Assembly: GCF_963678635.1 (NCBI RefSeq)
Contig: NC_087070.1
Coordinates: forward strand, 49,643,467 to 49,707,466
Direction: 5' to 3'
Source of the DNA: Symsagittifera roscoffensis
Taxonomy: Eukaryota; Xenacoelomorpha; Acoela; Convolutidae
DNA: 64,000 bases
The position numbers and the translations under genes were made by a program. Shown piece after piece: positions 36,859 to 47,523 of the stretch. Within the stretch, counting starts at the first letter, position 1. Every line of letters begins with the position of its first letter. The notes under the pieces are model-generated. The model was not told the origin of the DNA. It saw only the letters and a program-made list of their open reading frames with translations, and did not search any database.

Positions 36859-39800
36859 TCAGGAACTCATCATGGCCTTAACGAACTCTTCGAAGTCCAC
36901 AGCCCCGTCCTGGTTGAGGTCCACCTCCTGCATAATCTCTTTGATCTCTTCCTCTGTCGCATTGTCACCCAATTTGGCCATGGCAATCTGCAGTTCCCCC
37001 ACTGATATCTTCCCGTCTCCATCTGTGTCGAAGATCTTGAACGCCTCACGCAATTCCTAAAATTATACATATTGGTAGGTTTTGGAGGAGGATGAGATGA
37101 TTTGGTGTTATTTTGAGTAGGAAATTAATTAGCTTTTACTTTCTCAACTTTCTCGATATATTAAAAAAAGTTTTCCCTTGGTCCAAAATTTTGAGCTGCA
37201 TGTATTTTCCTGAGATCTGCAAAAGTAAGGTTTTCGCTTTGAGAAGCTTTTCTGCTTTTTTGAAACATTTTGTCAAAATGTTTGAAGCATGAATTGTATT
37301 GGAAATTCTAGTGACTACGTAGAACTTTCCCGAAACCACTGGACTTTTTAAAATAAACCTGGAAAACTTTGCAATATGTTATATGCTCGAAAAGCTGATA
37401 TTGAAATACTAAAAAACTCAGTAATGGTTATGCAGAACACAGAAAGAACCCGACCAAAGGTTCCACGTGACAATCAACATCTCCAGAGGTTCATATGAAT
37501 AACACGGGACCCGACTAACGGTTCCACAGCACAACCAACTTCAAAAAATCAGGCAAGATCCATTTTTATAACATTTTTTTTCATCTCAAAATCCATATTT
37601 GTGCTCAAACCAAAAAATTCAAGGTCCTGCTACAAAACATTTTAAACCCATAATTGAGCTAAAAAGTTTTACTCAAACTCGTGCTATAAATCCAATCCAC
37701 ACTTGTTAAAATATTAAACATAGATCTGCAACAAAAATCAGAAAATCTCCAACTTTGAATGTGAAGTGTTTCTCATTCGAACATTTGTAATTGTTAATTT
37801 TGTCCTCGGGGTACCAAGCTAGAACTTGAGCAAAAAAACAGGTTTCCCCATATACAAAAGAAAACTACAAGTCAGAACCCGATAACCAAAAATTTTTAGC
37901 CCAAAACTTGTCCTTCAAATTATCAAAAACCAAATTATTTCCGTAGCCTTTTGTTTAACTTACAACTAAAAATGGTTTTACTGAGCACATCTACGAAAAA
38001 ATTTACAAAGTTTCTTGAAAATCAAAATTTTCTATTTTAATTGAACACCAAAAAAAACTTAAAAGTTCCCCCGTTTTGGCTTTAACAAAATTTAAATGCG
38101 CTCATGACTGCGTGAGCTGTAGCTACTTTAATTAATTAACCACCGGGTTAATTCTATGGCCGGTTGTCTTTAACAAAAAAAGTAGTCGTAACTTATAATA
38201 ACACTTTTATGAAAGCTCACAAAGCTTCACGTAACGGAAATACTAAGCGATCGCTACGACCGGAGCTCTTAAAAACTAATCTTCAAACTACCTTCCTTAA
38301 TGGCTTCAACAAAGTCAACCTTACAACAACTACCTAATCATTAGACACGCCGATACAGTACTTTAGAAGAGCTTGAGCAAAAAGTAACGAGACAAGTAGC
38401 CAAATCAAGCAATATCTAGTACGTTAAGCTTAATTTTGTGGAGATAACCACTTGTTTCGATCTGCTCGAGAAACTCGCAGACGACATGGCCCCGTTTTTC
38501 TTCCAGGAAGCACAAGAATGCCTCGACACTGCTTGAACGCTACGAAAACAGAAGTGCGACCTACTCATCATTACGGAAGTACAAAAAGGTCTTAACAAAC
38601 ATTGGTTCAATTTCCATAAGATCAATCAGCTCACTAGAGTGCAAAGCACATCTGCAACAGCCAGTGTACCAGTAAGAAGCTCAAATACTACTGAAAACAT
38701 GGCCCACAGCGTCATCAACCACCCGATCTCGTAAAATCGATAGGGCTGCCGACTTTTCAACTTACAAGCCCACATACGGTTTGCGTACTTTCGATTTTGA
38801 CGCTCTTCAACGCTACAGTTTCCAACTTCTACCAGGAACCAACATAGTTACAGATCAGACAATCAACAGTGTAACCGCTACCTCTGCAGCTGATCTCAGA
38901 TCAAACTCACCTACTCGAAACTTGGGTGCTTTCAACTTTCGCGCTTTTATACGATACAACTTCTCGCCTCCACCAGTTTCCAATGAATACCCCATTTCGA
39001 ATTACAACTCAACACACGAAGCCCAGATGTCAACTGGCAATAAGCGATCTGGTCTGCTAACAACTTCATTTGCGAAAAACCTTGTTACTACATCTGAACA
39101 AGTCGTTGCTAACCACTTCAACGACCACCATAGGACTAACTCGCAATCACACAATCATCAACGCAACAGTCTTTTCGGCAATGATCAAAGACAAGTCAGC
39201 AAACTCGTTAACAATCATCCGACTACTGGCCTGAACTACAGTTTGAAAGGATTCAAGTTACCGGATACAAAATACAGATACAATTTGGCCACCACATGAG
39301 AGGAATAATTGGTTCAAACTCTTTCCGACTAAATAGGCAACAACATACGTCTAAGCCCGTTTGAGAAAAATACTTACCTGCGGTCAACCTGCACTGATAA
39401 GGCTAAATCCTTGATAGAGAGCTATGGAACCAACTCTTCTCAAAAGAACAGGCAATACTTGAATTATCGCGTAGATACGGTAACCTCGGGTATGTGGCGT
39501 CAGTGTTCATCAGGGAACTCAAAATGTTTGACAAATCGATACTAAGCAAACCACAGGGCTTTATCGGATACGCTGCTTTCCTACGGATACTAATTCACAA
39601 TTTCGAACTTAGCGGCTGAACCGCTGATCTGTACTCAAGTAGCCTGATTGTCTTGCTCGCTCAAAGCTCCCAGTAAAACTACTAATGTAGTTGGAAGAAC
39701 ACTGCGTGCTTTGATTACGCTACACTCAGAGACTTAACGCAGTACCTGAATAACTACTCGCGAGCATGGGAGAATCTAAGAGACCATCGACATTAAACCC

Positions 39801-41759
39801 AGCGGGACGAAATCTCCAACCAACGCAACAACAACAATCCAAAAGCCGACCCAACCAATTTAATTTCATGTCCAGGCAAAACTACCACCGATCTTCAGGG
39901 AGGAGTGGATCAAGGAATTTCTCGAGGGGGGACAAAAAATTTTGTCGACCATTTTTTTTAGGTAGACCAAATTTTTTTTCTGAGCTCACCTATCCCTCTA
40001 CAGGCCTTAATAAGACAAATTTTTTGCGCCGCAGGCAAGTTGTCAAAAAACAGGCCGAAAAAAGCGTTTTTATTCACTTTCTTGAAAATTTTTGACCAAA
40101 AAATTGCGTTTTTTCGGCGCGCTCTCCCCTCATTTAAGAAAAAAATTAAGGTCAGTCAGCCAAAACTATATATCTCAAAATAGTAGTAGAAAGAAGGATC
40201 CTTCGGGTCGGCAGAGGTTCGAACCCCTGAGGGGGAGGCGTCCGCCCATCTAAATCCGCTAGTGTTTTTAGGTATATCGATAAGACCAACATTTCAACAA
40301 GTCCAATAGATAAAAACTAGCTTTAGTTTAACAAATTTAAGAATGAAAACAACACACGAAAAGAGTTTAAAAAAATAGATTATAATTCATTATAATTGAT
40401 TAAAATTGATTATTTTCTTTTGATACAACTTTTTGAAAACAAGTTGAAAATAATTGATTATCATTGATTATATTGGGATTTAATTGTTTAAAAATTTTTA
40501 TGATTTTAATCCATTTTCAATTGATTACAATCGATTATTTTTGTTATTTTATAGAGACTGACAATGAAAATCCAAAATAATCTATTATTATCCATGAAAC
40601 TTCAGTGCGGGAAGCTTTCTTTTTTTGTTCAAATTTGTGTATTTGAGCGTGGTGTGATGAGAGGAAAGATGCGAGCTCCAATTGAAAATTAAAATTAATG
40701 TCATAATTGTCGCAAATAGTTGTTTTCAAATTTTAAAAAACAGAAAAAAAATAATTTGAGATTCGAGAAATAATTTGAGATTTTTTCGATTTTTTCAAAA
40801 AAATTTTGCTAGGGAGTTGCTAATTAAAACTTCAAAAACTGCTCAAGTGGCTCAAAAAAAGGTTGAATGAGAGCAATTTGACGGATTTTGGAGAATTTAG
40901 CTGAAGGATTACTGAGTCACAAATTGGCTGCTTTTCTGAGTATCAGAATTATTCTGCTCGATTTTCGGAATCAACACTGTATGAAACCCCTTTACCGCGT
41001 TTACCGATAATATTACTAAGTACAAACGTGTAGTCGTTCATGTACTAGAATTTTAGCAGCGGAGTCCAATGCATAACACTTAACAGGTTGACGATGATTA
41101 CACTGACATTTCACTCCAATTCGAGAAGAGGCTTTTATTACGGTTTTTATCAGGAATCCGCTTAGTTGCTATATTATACAACAATATGTCAAAATTTGTT
41201 TCCAGGGGAGGAAGGGATTTGGTTACCTCGTCGGTGCTGGTGTCCTGCATGGTCCTGGCCATCATGGTGAGGAACTCCGGGAACTCTATCGTGCCACTGC
41301 CGTCTGCGTCCACTTCATTAATCATGTCCTGCAACTCGGAGTCTGTGGGGTTCTGGTCCAGACACCGCATCACAATCGACAACTCATCCGTCGATATACT
41401 CTCCGTGTCTTCCTAACATTCAAACGATCAAAACTAGTTACAAAACACTTTCCTACACTTCAGTTACATACTTAGTTACCTAACATAACCTTGTCAAACC
41501 AATTGGCTGCGTTAAAATAATAGTATACCTATAGCGGATTGCGCTAACAAAATTTTTGAGTCGCGCAATGTCGTGACTTGGGTCGCAACGGTTGCGCTAA
41601 GTCCGGAAAGTTGGGGTTTAAGAAATAAGGGGTTTTAGATTGTGTGTGGGGGGGGGGCAAATTAATCCTTAACCGCAGCTTGTTTCATCTTACCCCATGA
41701 AAGAGTTTGAATGCTTCCTGGAAAACATCAATTTGTGCTTGTGTGAGTTGATCCGCCAT
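36859..41759 (-). CDS. EF-hand calcium sensor, troponin C / calmodulin-like
   Basis: Three exons, 41694-41759, 41227-41412 and 36859-37056, all joined at phase 0, give 149 residues, calmodulin length. Donors are GGG|GTAAGA and GAG|GTAACC; both acceptors are TTAG|GA. The start reads [17 protein letters not shown], like calmodulin. Four EF-hand positions are present. Loop 2 ([12 protein letters not shown]), loop 3 ([12 protein letters not shown]) and loop 4 ([12 protein letters not shown]) look able to bind calcium. Loop 1 ([12 protein letters not shown]) has His instead of Asp at position 1 and Glu instead of Gly at position 6, so it is probably inactive, as in cardiac and many invertebrate troponin C proteins. 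That points to a troponin C-type sensor, though loop 2 with its flanks ([20 protein letters not shown]) is almost calmodulin. The second intron (about 4.2 kb) holds a decayed coding remnant and an R1 repeat. Confidence 0.88.
38150..39905 (+). mobile_element. Decayed coding remnant, probably transposon-derived
   Basis: The plus strand is unusually C-rich and coding-like over about 1.7 kb. One long open stretch (38781-39299) is rich in Asn, Ser, Thr and His, for example [21 protein letters not shown] fragment near 39.5 kb contains [16 protein letters not shown], and the right end is Gln/Ser/Arg-rich with [14 protein letters not shown]. This looks like a gag-type or other nucleic-acid-binding ORF of a mobile element, but no diagnostic domain is present and the family is unknown. 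It is broken several times and is ended by an R1 copy at 39.9 kb. It lies inside intron 2 of the EF-hand gene. Confidence 0.35.
39905..40265 (+). repeat. R1 repeat, copy 2
   Basis: Forward copy: TTTTGTCGACC, GCGCCGCAGGCAA, TCGGCGCGCTCTCCCCTC, CTTCGGGTCGGCAGAGG, then GGTTCGAACCCC (a perfect pol III B box) and GGCGTCCGCCC...TAAATCCGCT. It interrupts the coding remnant to its left. Confidence 0.8.
40266..41226. other. Rest of EF-hand intron 2, right part
   Basis: AT-rich intron. A cluster of ATTGATTA-type motifs lies at 40380-40540 (at least six near-copies of AATTGATTATN). Nothing else was recognised. Confidence 0.5.
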
Positions 41760-41813
41760 CTTTCATACCATTCAAACAGACGTTATAAAATTTAAAAATA
41801 ACTTAACAGATCG

Positions 41814-41820
41814 ATTTATA
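41814..41820 (-). promoter_or_regulatory. Possible TATA box of the EF-hand gene
   Basis: The minus strand reads GTTATAAATCGA, 55 bases before the ATG at 41759. It would give a leader of roughly 25 bases. In a region this AT-rich the match may be chance. Confidence 0.3.
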
Positions 41821-42359
41821 ACAAAAAGGCCCAAATTTATAACTTGTCTGTGATAATACCACAATAAACGTCAAAAGCAAAGCATTTTAAATAAGATTTA
41901 CAACTTTTCAAGCAAAACTCGCATTACATATCGTCAGCTTTAATTTGCGTCAATTCAAAACAATCGGCATTATGATTGACTATAAAACAACTTCTGCAGA
42001 GCTGATGGTTAGTTGGAGCTTATAGCAATTAAAGTCTGTCAATGAGTTAAATTTGTTCATGAAGGATTGTTTCTATCATTTTAGTATTTGTGACTTCGTA
42101 ATTGTTATTGTTTTTTGGTAATTTGTTATTGTTTTTCAAAGCTAGCTGATTTTTCTTTGTCTTTTTTGCATACACTATTGAAAATGAAAAAGTAATTCTG
42201 ATATCATTACGTGTAACTGTTTTAGAATCATCAAACTGCCAAAAAACACATAAAAATATCATTATAGAGACTCAACTTTATAATCTAAAATATAATGTCT
42301 GATGTCTGTGCGTTCAATGTCCACAAAAATTTAGTCTGTGTAACGTGTAACACTATCTA

Positions 42360-42655
42360 ATATATTAGCCGACCCAAAGGGTCCCCCTTTGATACTTTTT
42401 AAGAAATCCATTTTTGGCCTACCGACTCTAAAATTTTTCTATATTAACTATTTTTTGAGGGGGAGCGCGCGCCAAAAAAACGCGATTTTTTTGTCAACAT
42501 TTTTCAAAAAGAGCCCAAAACCGGCTTTTTTGACTGTTTTTTGACTCGAAAAATTAATTTGGTCGACCTAAAAAAAAAAAAAGGTCGTCAAAATTTTCGA
42601 AATTTTTTTGAAAATCCGCCCCCCTCGAGAAAATCCTACATCCGCCCCTGTATGT
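42360..42655 (-). repeat. R1 repeat, copy 3
   Basis: Reverse copy beginning CCGACCCAAAGGGTCCCCC and continuing through GAGGGGGAGCGCGCGCC to TTTGGTCGACCT. The end bearing the B-box is cut off at the left; a GATCC-less CATCCGCCCCTG end is seen at the right. Confidence 0.75.
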
Positions 42656-43570
42656 TTAAATTCTTGCCCTGACGTTCAAATTAAGTGACTATAAGCGGGG
42701 GGGGGGACTTGGAATTTCTGAGAGAGTAATTGAACCAAACAGCTGATTGTGGATTCATCCCAGCATGACTAAAAAAGACCAAAAACTTCTTTTAAAAGTT
42801 CGTGTTTTAAACAAGATAGCCAATGATTTGAAGAAAAAAAGAGCGCCCCTTTTTAACTAGAATCCAAACAGTCTTTTGAGAACAAAAAAAACATCAAACT
42901 TTCATCTTATTGGATAAGCTCTACTTTCATTATAATGAGTCGATTTATAATTTTTGCATAATTATTTGTTCCCGTACCGAAGTTTCTCTGATATTAATCA
43001 ATTATTAGGCGATTATATGTTCGCAAAAAAAAACAAACCCTCTAACAATCGATTATCTGACAATTTTATGTTCGAAGACAAAAAAAATATATTATATGGT
43101 CAAAAAAATTATTAAACTATTTTTATTTTGTGCCAATCTTATTGAAATTATTGGAATTATTATAGGTCTTCATTTTCTATGTTTAATACAAGGGAAATTT
43201 TTTTTTGTTTAATCGCAATAAAATCTATTGTTTTTTCTCCATATTATCCTAACGTGAATCAATTGATGTATCATACAAGGAAAACAAAATCTATTTTTCG
43301 CCATATATTCGCAATAAAAACATGACTCATTGTTAGCATGACTTTCATTTTTGAAACAGAAATACAAATCCTTGCTTTAATAAAATCTTTTTACTAAAGG
43401 ATGGTAAAAGTATAGCGAAATTATTTTCCGAACAAAAGTTTTTTTACTCCTAATTTTCAGTATATCAGCGCATATTCATCGTTCATTTCACTCCTCAGTT
43501 TTTTTGTCTTAGATTCTTTTAGAACTAAAAAACATCCGAAAAAACTTCTATCAAACGTTTCTAGCAAAAA
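42656..43570. other. Intergenic, AT-rich
   Basis: A G-run lies at about 42699-42708. No gene or shared repeat was recognised. Confidence 0.4.
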
Positions 43571-43579
43571 TTTTCACGG

Positions 43580-43975
43580 AAGAGTTTCAGCTAGCTCTTG
43601 GTTGCAATGTTTTATTCTTGTTACTATTGCTTTTAGATTTAGTTGCTTGTTTATGCATCAAATTTTGCTTTAACGTATTTGAAATTTGAAATGATCAGGA
43701 TTTTATAAAATTTTCCAGCAAAAACTAATTTTTTAAAAAGATTTTCAGTTGATTCATAGTCGTGATATTCCATTTTTATTGCTTTTTTTAAAATTGAATT
43801 GCTTGCTTACGCTTCACTTTATTGCTTTAGAAGCTTTCAGACATAAAAAAAAATCTAACAAAAATTGACTTATTACTGACAAGTTTCAGTTGTTTCATGG
43901 TCGCAAAAATCCATGCTATTGTTTTTTGAATTAAATGCTTGTTCATGCTTCAATTTATTGCTTTAAATTGTGTTG
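43580..43975. repeat. Diverged tandem repeat, about 150-bp units, three copies
   Basis: Three successive units start at about 43585, 43742 and 43884. Each runs TTTCAGTTG-like, CATGGTCG-like, TTTTATTGCTTTT-like, then TTGCTTG...TGCTTCA...TTATTGCTTTA. The spacings are 157 and 142 bases. Divergence is high, so the array is old. Confidence 0.65.
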
Positions 43976-44749
43976 GAACTGAAAATTATCAAAATTTTCC
44001 AGAAACACTTCTAGCAAAAAATTTGATTATATTTTGAAATTGAGAAAACTGAGATTTTATAAAAAAAAATTTTTATTGCAACTATATGGCAATAAAGATT
44101 TATCTTGAGATTCTATCGCTACAGAAAAAAGATTTTTCAAGAATTGGAGATAAAATTTGATTTTGGTGGATTGGTATGCAGTATAATCGTTGTGAAAATA
44201 ATCAACTTTCTAGCTATTTGATTAGAAACTGCAGGTAGCCAGTTTTTACAGCTAGCTTTGAGCAAATGCAATTAAAAGTCGGTGCGGATAGTCAAACTAG
44301 GCAGCTAAATCTAAGTGCGGAAGCAATTAAAATTTCCGTGCGGAACCAATTAACTTGATAAAAGAAACTGATTGCGTATGATGTTTTAATTAAGGAAAAA
44401 CACGCTAGGAAAAATATAGTGATCTCAAATGCTTGAACATAGCCAACGGAAATTTAGTATCAACTTTTTTCATTTCAGGTTGATACATTTGTACAACCAC
44501 AGCGTTGAAAATAAGCAAAATGTTAACAAATTTGCTGCTGGAAGCCGATTTTTCTATATTAGTTAAATATTGATTCTACAGAATTCTTGCCAAGAACGCA
44601 GATTTTCAGTCGCATATTGTAACAGCCAAGAGAGAAGAAAAAAAAATTTGCCTCTGACAACTTATGCTACAGGTTTAGCAACTAAAACATAATTTTAAGT
44701 TTTGCGTTACGTAGAATACCATTACTGATGCATAAAGTGCTGATTTAAG

Positions 44750-45410
44750 TTATCCGAACAAAACGCTTCAAATTGAAATTTAAAACGCGTTTTTCTCAAT
44801 TTGGGTTGATTTTAAGTGAAAATTGATGACGACAAAATTTGCTTAGAATTTCAACAGCACCAATATAGTACAATTTATTTTGCGAAAATCGGGCCCAAAT
44901 TTGACCCCAATAAAGGACCATTTTTTGGTTTCTTCTGGCAATCAAAAGTTATACCGAAACTACCGAGGTGATCACTGACAGAAAAATATCAAAGTGAGTC
45001 TTCTACGTAGTCCAACAGAATTCAAGAAGGGTTTAACCTCCAAAACATTGAATAAATAGGTTTTTTTTAAGTTTTCAATTTCAAATTTTTTATTTCAAAC
45101 ATTTTTAAAAAGTTTTGCGCAATTTATTGGAGCTATAAAACTTCTTAAACTTTAATGGGCTACGGAGGAGGCTCACTTTGATATAATTATGTCAGAGATC
45201 ACTTGGGTGGTTTTGTGTAACTTTTGATTGACTAAAAAGCCAAAAGAGTTCTTTTTGGGGGTAACATTTGGACCCGAATTTCGCAAAACAAATTGCACCA
45301 CATTTTTTCTGCTAAGTACTAAGCCAGTTTTTTCTTCAACAATTTTTATCTGAATCAACCCATTTCGAAAAAAAAAATGTTTTAAATTTCAAGTTTCATG
45401 CGTTATATGC
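44750..45410. repeat. Foldback element with about 250-bp inverted arms
   Basis: The left arm (about 44755-45020) is matched by the reverse complement of the right arm (about 45150-45405). Landmarks in both arms: TTGAAATTTAAAAC, TTTGGGTTGATT or TGGGTTGATT, TTTTGCGAAA..CGGG, CAATCAAAAGTTA, GTGATC.CTGACA and ATATCAAAGTGAG. By eye about three quarters of positions agree. This is a MITE-like foldback; RNA from either strand would fold into a long hairpin. Confidence 0.8.
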
Positions 45411-46149
45411 GGATAATTCAAATCAGCACAGTAGTAGCCCATCCGAGTTTGTTCAAAGAACTGCGAGTCAGAACACTTAATCACAAAAAATTTGAAAATT
45501 GGCATATTTTTCACGATGACTTCACAAAACCGGGGTCGTCAGAAACGCAAAAACCGACAAAATTGGCTAGTTTCGATCGTTTTGATGTATCTTTTGATAT
45601 TTCCTTGACTGATGCATATTTTTGTAATAGAATTGGAGACAATTAGAAGATATGGCTTGGTAAAAATTAGGTTGTGAAAGAAAAAGTGTATAATGAGAAA
45701 TACTCCACCAAAAAGATTGACAACCAGAGTTGGCCAAGAGAACGTTTGCAAAGCGTCAACTCCCATTATTAATTCATATTTCATATTTTGCAGGCAGTCG
45801 CAGCAAAAAATGTTGGAAAAATCAAGACGAGTGATGCCTTTCGCAGCTGAGGCAAAAATCAATTTTGAACGTTAGCTAATTTTACGCTTTTTCCTGAAAA
45901 CAAAAAACACTATTTATAAAACTAAGTATCTTCAATATATTCATATAGACTCAAAAATGGAAAAGTGATAAAAGCCATTGTGATCGTGGTTTGCCCAATT
46001 TTAGATGTTATAAATAGGTTTAGATGTTCAATTATTTAGTATTACAGATGTATGGTGGTGGTTCTATCAAGACAGAGACGAAGCTGCGCTTCGCGCCTCA
46101 TGCGATGAAAAAATGAATGACTATGATTAAACTCAAAATGAAAATAAAT

Positions 46150-46930
46150 TTTTCGGAAAAATCGTTTGTCAAAAAAAAAACAAAAAAAGGCCAAAAAATC
46201 TGGAACAAAATTAACTGCATCTTAAAAACTTTGGTAGCGCTTTCCCAACGCTAGAAAGAAGTCGAATTTTCAAAAAACTCTGTTGTGGGAATTGAGGCAG
46301 CAAAAATAAGCAGACACAAAAATCTAAAATAGCCGAAAGTTTTCATGTGCTAAGAAACAGGTCCCGACTGGAATCGAACTCCTGCTCTCTGTCGTCTCAG
46401 GCATGAGTGTTACAGAAACTTTAAAAAAATTGGGCTACGGAATCAAGCCGACAAAAGTAGGGAGATGTACGGTAGCCCGGAGAAGCACAAAAACCAAGTT
46501 TGTAAAAAACAATTTCCAGTCGGATCTTAACACAGGCCTTTGCCGTCTCAAGTAATTGTGTTGTCTCTACGACACATGCGCCGGATGGTTGACTGAATTT
46601 ATAAACAGAAAACATGCATTTGAAATAAAACGGAAATTAAACGAAAAAAAAATCTAACAAAAAATCGCTTAGTTTTTTCTTTTTAAACTGAAAATTTTAG
46701 TGTGCTTAAAAAGCGCGTTAAACAACATTTATAAAAAACCTTTCATTGTGTAACCTTAAAATTAATAGATTAAAAGACATTGTATTTTCTATTAAAAACA
46801 ATTAAATAGAATTAAAAAAAAAACACCCGGCAAATAAGCCGACAAAAATTGGGCTGAAATCATTTAAGCCTACAAAAAACCCGGTTTTACAAGTGAATTT
46901 TTTTTACCAGTAGATCCAGTAACGCATTCA
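46150..46930. repeat. tRNA-like SINE remnants
   Basis: On the minus strand, about 46355-46410, GGAGTTCGATTCCAGTCGGGAC contains a good B box. The A-box side is degraded. Two further stretches at 46.42-46.45 and 46.83-46.87 kb share ATTGGGCT and AAGCCGACAAAA, suggesting a locally duplicated tail. No functional tRNA can be folded with confidence. Confidence 0.4.
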
Positions 46931-47114
46931 GGCTCTTTTTCCTCTCCCTACCTCGCATGAACGTCAATTTTATGGAGTAACGAGTGGTTTTACAAGGTTA
47001 AGTATGAAGACCAAATATCCTTGTTAGTATGCATGCCAATTTTCGTAAGAGTCGACCAAGTGAACAGAGAATATACTAGTAAAAGTTCGCAGGAAGAGGG
47101 AAGGAGAAAGAGCC
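46931..47114. mobile_element. hAT-like MITE with 8-bp target duplication
   Basis: Terminal inverted repeats GGCTCTTTTTCCTCTCCC and GGGAAGGAGAAAGAGCC bound a 184-bp non-coding element. The same 8 bases, CGCATTCA, lie directly outside each end (46923-46930 and 47115-47122), the target-duplication length of the hAT superfamily. A related but degraded copy is at 63241-63420. Confidence 0.85.
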
Positions 47115-47499
47115 CGCATTCACTCTACGCACAATTAATCGAGGTGTCAAGCGGGCTGGAAAAGGAGATCTTGAAATTGGAGATCATCCCGTGAACTAAG
47201 TTGTTTACGAGAAAAAGTATAGTACCCGATTGCAATACCCTGGCTTATCGCAAGGGTAATAGCACACAGGAACAAAATAAATAATATTATAATTTGAATC
47301 TTAATGAATGATTACTCAAAAACAGAACAGAAAAGTAAATTCAGAATTCAGGACAAAATGATAATCATGTGCAATTTATAAGTTAAATTTCCTGTTAATC
47401 AAAAACAAACAGAAACATTGACCAGAAACAAAACTCAAGACAAATTATCAACCATCAGACTGAAGTTTTAGAAAAATATTCAATACAAATTCTTCAAGT

Positions 47500-47505
47500 T
47501 TTATT
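47500..47505 (-). terminator. Polyadenylation signal of the Tudor gene
   Basis: AATAAA on the minus strand (ACTGAATAAAACTTG), only about 20 bases after the stop codon at 47524-47526. A second possible site is not obvious. Confidence 0.65.
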
Positions 47506-47523
47506 CAGTTTTTCAAATCAAAT

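Noticed and set aside
45539-45862. 107-codon minus-strand open stretch with hydrophobic segments
   Set aside because: No known motif, no splice partners, codon use matches the AT-rich background; judged chance, though ELIMGVDALQTF faintly recalls a retroelement protease.
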